This document shows, one piece after another, positions 7,081 to 9,520 of a DNA stretch of 9,520 nt. The translations under genes and the position numbers were made by a program. The stretch is from the NCBI GenBank assembly GCA_038240855.1, contig JBBRGI010000128.1:1-9520 (forward strand). The letters run 5' to 3'. How positions within the stretch are numbered: the first letter of the stretch is position 1; every line of letters begins with the position of its first letter. A model generated the notes under the pieces. That model had not been told where the DNA came from. It saw nothing but the letters and a program-made list of their open reading frames with translations, and made no database searches. The DNA comes from JAAFHB01 sp038240855 (GTDB taxonomy: Bacteria > Bacteroidota > Bacteroidia > Bacteroidales > Prolixibacteraceae).

Positions 7081-8169
7081 TTAAAAATGAAATTTTGTCA
7101 AAACAACCAGTGCCATCAGTAAAATATTGATCAGGTTGATTGGCAGAAGATATTTCCACTCAAGTGTCAGGATTTGGTCAACACGTAAGCGTGGGAAAGT
7201 CCATTTGAACCACATAATGATAAAAATAACTCCCAGGACTTTCATGAAAAACCACACAATCGGTGGAATAAAGTCCATGATATGATTAAATGACTCGAAA
7301 TTGCCGAAATGTAAAGGCATCCATCCTCCTAAAAACACCGTCGCTGCAACCGCTGAAATAATGAAAAGATTGATGTATTCGGCCAAAAAGAACATTGCAA
7401 ATTTTATTCCCGAGTACTCGGTATGGAATCCGGCAACCAGCTCCGATTCAGCTTCTGCCAGGTCAAACGGACCACGGTTTGTCTCAGCAGTTCCTGCAAC
7501 CAGGAAAACAACAAAGGCAATGATAGCCGGGATATGTCCCGAAAATATAAACCAGGCATCGCGCTGACTTTCCACAATAGTTGAAAACTGCATCGAACCC
7601 GCGAATACGACCATTGTCAATAATGATAATGAAACGGATAGTTCATAACTTAATATCTGCGCCCCGCTGCGCATCGCGCCAATAAGTGAATATTTATTGT
7701 TGCTCGACCAGCCTGCCAACAGTATTCCGATAACACCTACCGACGAAACAGCGGTGAGATAGAAAACACCAATGTCAAAATCGAGTGACTGAAGGCCCGG
7801 TGCAAACGGGATTACGGCAATTGCCAGGAAAGAAGCGATGATGACAATAAAAGGGGCAAGGTTATAAAGAAACCAATCAGCCTTACGCGGCATAATCAAC
7901 TCCTTCATTAACAGCTTTATAAAATCGGCAATTGTTTGTAGCAGACCCCATGGCCCTACCCTCATCGGCCCCAATCGTTGCTGAAAGGCTGCACAAACTT
8001 TCCGTTCGGTATAGACGAGAAACAGTCCGAAAAGTGCAACAAACATAAGGTAAGTAACCCCCACGATTACCCATTCGATGGTTGTTGCAACAAATGGAGA
8101 AAAACTTTCGCTTAACCCCTGATGTATATCGTGGGTTAAGGTTGTAAAGTCGTAAATATTAAAAGCCAT
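7081..8169 (-). CDS. nuoH: NADH-quinone oxidoreductase subunit H (quinone-channel membrane subunit)
   Basis: NuoH is the membrane subunit that joins the peripheral arm to the membrane arm and forms the entrance and tunnel for the quinone. The 362-residue product is strongly hydrophobic, with about eight membrane segments. Family landmarks are YTERKVCAAFQQRLGPMRVG (residues 53-72), GLLQTIADFIKLLMKE (75-90), KYSLIGAMRSGAQILSYE (159-176), and the acidic cytoplasmic loop PFDLAEAESELVAGFHTEYSG (about 234-254), whose glutamates are thought to link quinone chemistry to proton transfer. FKWTFPRLRVDQ follows near 321-332. The second NuoH signature (PFD...EAE...G) fits fully; in the first, Phe83 takes a place usually held by a small residue. 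The ATG start is 42 bp after nuoD, and the stop lies 18 bp before the preferred nuoI ATG. Confidence 0.97.
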   Translation of the reverse strand: MAFNIYDFTTLTHDIHQGLSESFSPFVATTIEWVIVGVTYLMFVALFGLFLVYTERKVCAAFQQRLGPMRVGPWGLLQTIADFIKLLMKELIMPRKADWFLYNLAPFIVIIASFLAIAVIPFAPGLQSLDFDIGVFYLTAVSSVGVIGILLAGWSSNNKYSLIGAMRSGAQILSYELSVSLSLLTMVVFAGSMQFSTIVESQRDAWFIFSGHIPAIIAFVVFLVAGTAETNRGPFDLAEAESELVAGFHTEYSGIKFAMFFLAEYINLFIISAVAATVFLGGWMPLHFGNFESFNHIMDFIPPIVWFFMKVLGVIFIIMWFKWTFPRLRVDQILTLEWKYLLPINLINILLMALVVLTKFHF

Positions 8170-8211
8170 ATTGAAATAATCTTAAGCGTCAGTGTTGATC
8201 TACAATGTTTA

Positions 8212-9345
8212 TTACCGGTCGATATCGGGAATTATAAGGTCGAGCGTCGACATAATCGCAACAAGGTCAGCTATTTTATGACCTTTAGACATACTATTAA
8301 GGGCAAAGAGATTCGAAAAACCAGGTGACCGGAATTTTACACGATAGGGATTTTTCTTCCCGTCACTGACAATAAATACCCCGAATTCACCCCTGGCAGA
8401 TTCAACACGCTGATAAAATTCGCCTTCGGGAAGTTTTAAAACACCCTTCATTTTAACTGCATAATCGCCTTCAGGAATATTATCGATCAACTGTTCAATG
8501 ATTGATATTGACTCGTACATTTCTTTAATACGAACTTCATAGCGTGCAAAGGTATCGCAACGGTGATCAAGAATCTCATCAAATTTTACGAAAGGATAAG
8601 CGCTGTATGGAAGGTGTTTACGTACATCGCACGAAAAACCTGAAGCCCTGCCCGAAGGGCCCGTAACTCCGAAATCAATAGCCTCTTTCAATGAAAGATA
8701 ACCAACGCCATCGGTTCGCTCCCTTAAAATAACATTACCCGAAAGCAATTCATCATATTCAGGAAGTTTCTTTTTGAAATATTTAATGTAATCTTTAACT
8801 CTTTTTTGGAAATTAGGATGTATATCGAACATCAATCCACCCGGTGTATTATAACTCACCGTCATCCGGGCACCGCATGTTTCTTCAAAAATATCGAGAA
8901 TCAGTTCCCGGTCGCGAAGTCCGTAGAAAAAAGTAGTAAGTGCTCCCAAATCCATCCCGAATACACACCACCACAACTGGTGCGAAGCCAGACGGCTCAA
9001 TTCGTCCATGATTGTACGAATATATTTTATACGGTCGGGAACTTCAACCTGTAATGCATTCTCAACACATAACGCCACAGCTTCATTATTCATGTGAGCC
9101 GAAAGGTAATCCATGCGATCGGTCAGATGGATGATCTGAGGATAGGTGATTGCCTCGCACATTTTTTCAATTCCGCTATGGATGTAGCCTGTATGAGGCT
9201 GAACATTAAGAACTTTTTCACCCTCAAGGGTAACCAATAAACGTAACACCCCATGAGTAGAAGGGTGCTGCGGCCCCATATTGACCTGATATTTATCGGT
9301 AGCCAACCTGTCGGTTTTTACAATGACCTCTCTTATTTCGGACAT
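8212..9345 (-). CDS. nuoD: NADH-quinone oxidoreductase subunit D (49-kDa, quinone-site subunit)
   Basis: This 377-residue cytoplasmic-side subunit forms the quinone-binding cavity together with NuoH and NuoB, and is related to the large subunit of [NiFe] hydrogenases without the metal centre. The start of the conserved domain reads GPQHPSTHGVLRL (residues 24-36). His31 and Tyr80 (in DRMDY) align with Thermus Nqo4 His38 and Tyr87, the residues that contact the quinone head group. Later landmarks are ELSRLASH, DVRKHLPYSAY, ESARGEFGVFIVSDG and the standard C-terminal end DIDR. The 49-kDa signature region (IHSGIEKMCEAI, residues 55-66) has Ser where the family usually has Arg or Thr, and Ile at the final basic/Gln position. 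The ATG start sits 4 bp after nuoC and leaves only a short N-terminal lead before the conserved domain. No Shine-Dalgarno sequence is visible. The next gene is nuoH, with no nuoEFG between. Confidence 0.97.
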   Translation of the reverse strand: MSEIREVIVKTDRLATDKYQVNMGPQHPSTHGVLRLLVTLEGEKVLNVQPHTGYIHSGIEKMCEAITYPQIIHLTDRMDYLSAHMNNEAVALCVENALQVEVPDRIKYIRTIMDELSRLASHQLWWCVFGMDLGALTTFFYGLRDRELILDIFEETCGARMTVSYNTPGGLMFDIHPNFQKRVKDYIKYFKKKLPEYDELLSGNVILRERTDGVGYLSLKEAIDFGVTGPSGRASGFSCDVRKHLPYSAYPFVKFDEILDHRCDTFARYEVRIKEMYESISIIEQLIDNIPEGDYAVKMKGVLKLPEGEFYQRVESARGEFGVFIVSDGKKNPYRVKFRSPGFSNLFALNSMSKGHKIADLVAIMSTLDLIIPDIDR

Positions 9346-9349
9346 AATT

Positions 9350-9520
9350 CTATCGTTCTACAATTCTTACTTCGTCCATATAATCTTTCCGCAGGGGAAA
9401 ACCCCAACCGTCTTCCAGAAAAAGGCGACGTAAATCGGTATGGTTATTAAATATTATTCCGAGCAGATCGTATGCCTCACGCTCATGGTATTTTGCGGTG
9501 ATCCAGACATCACTTACCGT
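9350..9520 (-). CDS. nuoC: NADH-quinone oxidoreductase subunit C, C-terminal part (cut by the window edge)
   Basis: This is the last 56 residues of the 30-kDa subunit of complex I, a peripheral-arm protein that packs against NuoD and NuoB near the quinone site. The gene's start lies beyond the right edge. The frame is open from the edge to a TAG stop at 9350-9352. The visible part contains the NuoC family signature: an ERE motif, then D-L-L, a spacer, and H-x3-R-x-L-F (the H is in NNHTDLRRLF). It is followed by the usual conserved tail with GWGFPLRKDY. In Bacteroides the C and D subunits are typically one fused protein; here there is a stop codon and a separate nuoD start after only 4 bp, so they are independent but tightly coupled genes. 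Identification is secure despite the truncation by the window. Confidence 0.95.
   Translation of the reverse strand, partial: TVSDVWITAKYHEREAYDLLGIIFNNHTDLRRLFLEDGWGFPLRKDYMDEVRIVER

Noticed and set aside
1..9520. Search for a defence system, mobile element, CRISPR array, tRNA or toxin-antitoxin pair
   Set aside because: Nearly all sequence from 323 to 9520 is accounted for by complex I genes and one small gene; no direct-repeat arrays, transposase motifs or tRNA-like folds were seen.

Overview
This window is one long minus-strand operon for the membrane arm and connecting part of respiratory complex I (NADH:quinone oxidoreductase type, nuo). In transcription order, from the right edge to the left, it carries the 3' end of nuoC, then nuoD, nuoH, nuoI, nuoJ, nuoK, nuoL, nuoM and nuoN. 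A small soluble protein of unknown function follows, then a likely terminator and about 270 bp of A+T-rich sequence with no supportable gene. No gene is supported on the plus strand.

The organism is most likely an anaerobic or facultative member of the Bacteroidota (Bacteroidales/Marinilabiliales type). Four things suggest this: nuoD is followed directly by nuoH with no nuoE, nuoF or nuoG; the NuoI ferredoxin domain reads like Bacteroides-type NuoI; translation starts lack Shine-Dalgarno sequences and instead have A/T-rich leaders; and a good match to the Bacteroidota promoter (TTG, 17 bp, TAnnTTTG) lies before the last gene. This placement is inference from content, not from a database search.

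Layout: nuoC end (9350-9520) and nuoD (8212-9345) encode the peripheral, quinone-proximal subunits. nuoH (7081-8169) and nuoI (6580-7062) encode the quinone-channel membrane subunit and the two-cluster ferredoxin subunit. nuoJ and nuoK (5648-6528) encode the small membrane subunits. nuoL, nuoM and nuoN (718-5615) encode the three antiporter-like proton pumps. Gaps between genes are 4-51 bp, as expected for one transcript. The 106-residue unknown gene (323-643) lies 74 bp after nuoN and seems to have its own promoter, so it may be made both with the operon and separately. A hairpin plus T-run at 271-300 probably ends both transcripts.

Together the products form the proton-pumping part of complex I, taking electrons through NuoI and NuoB (outside the window) to a quinone bound between NuoD and NuoH. 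The NADH-dehydrogenase module (NuoEFG) is not at its usual place between nuoD and nuoH, so the electron donor is an open question. Two sequence oddities stand out: NuoM lacks the normally conserved TM7 lysine (Leu226 in its place), and NuoD departs from its family signature near the quinone site. I found no sign of a defence system, mobile element, CRISPR array or RNA gene.
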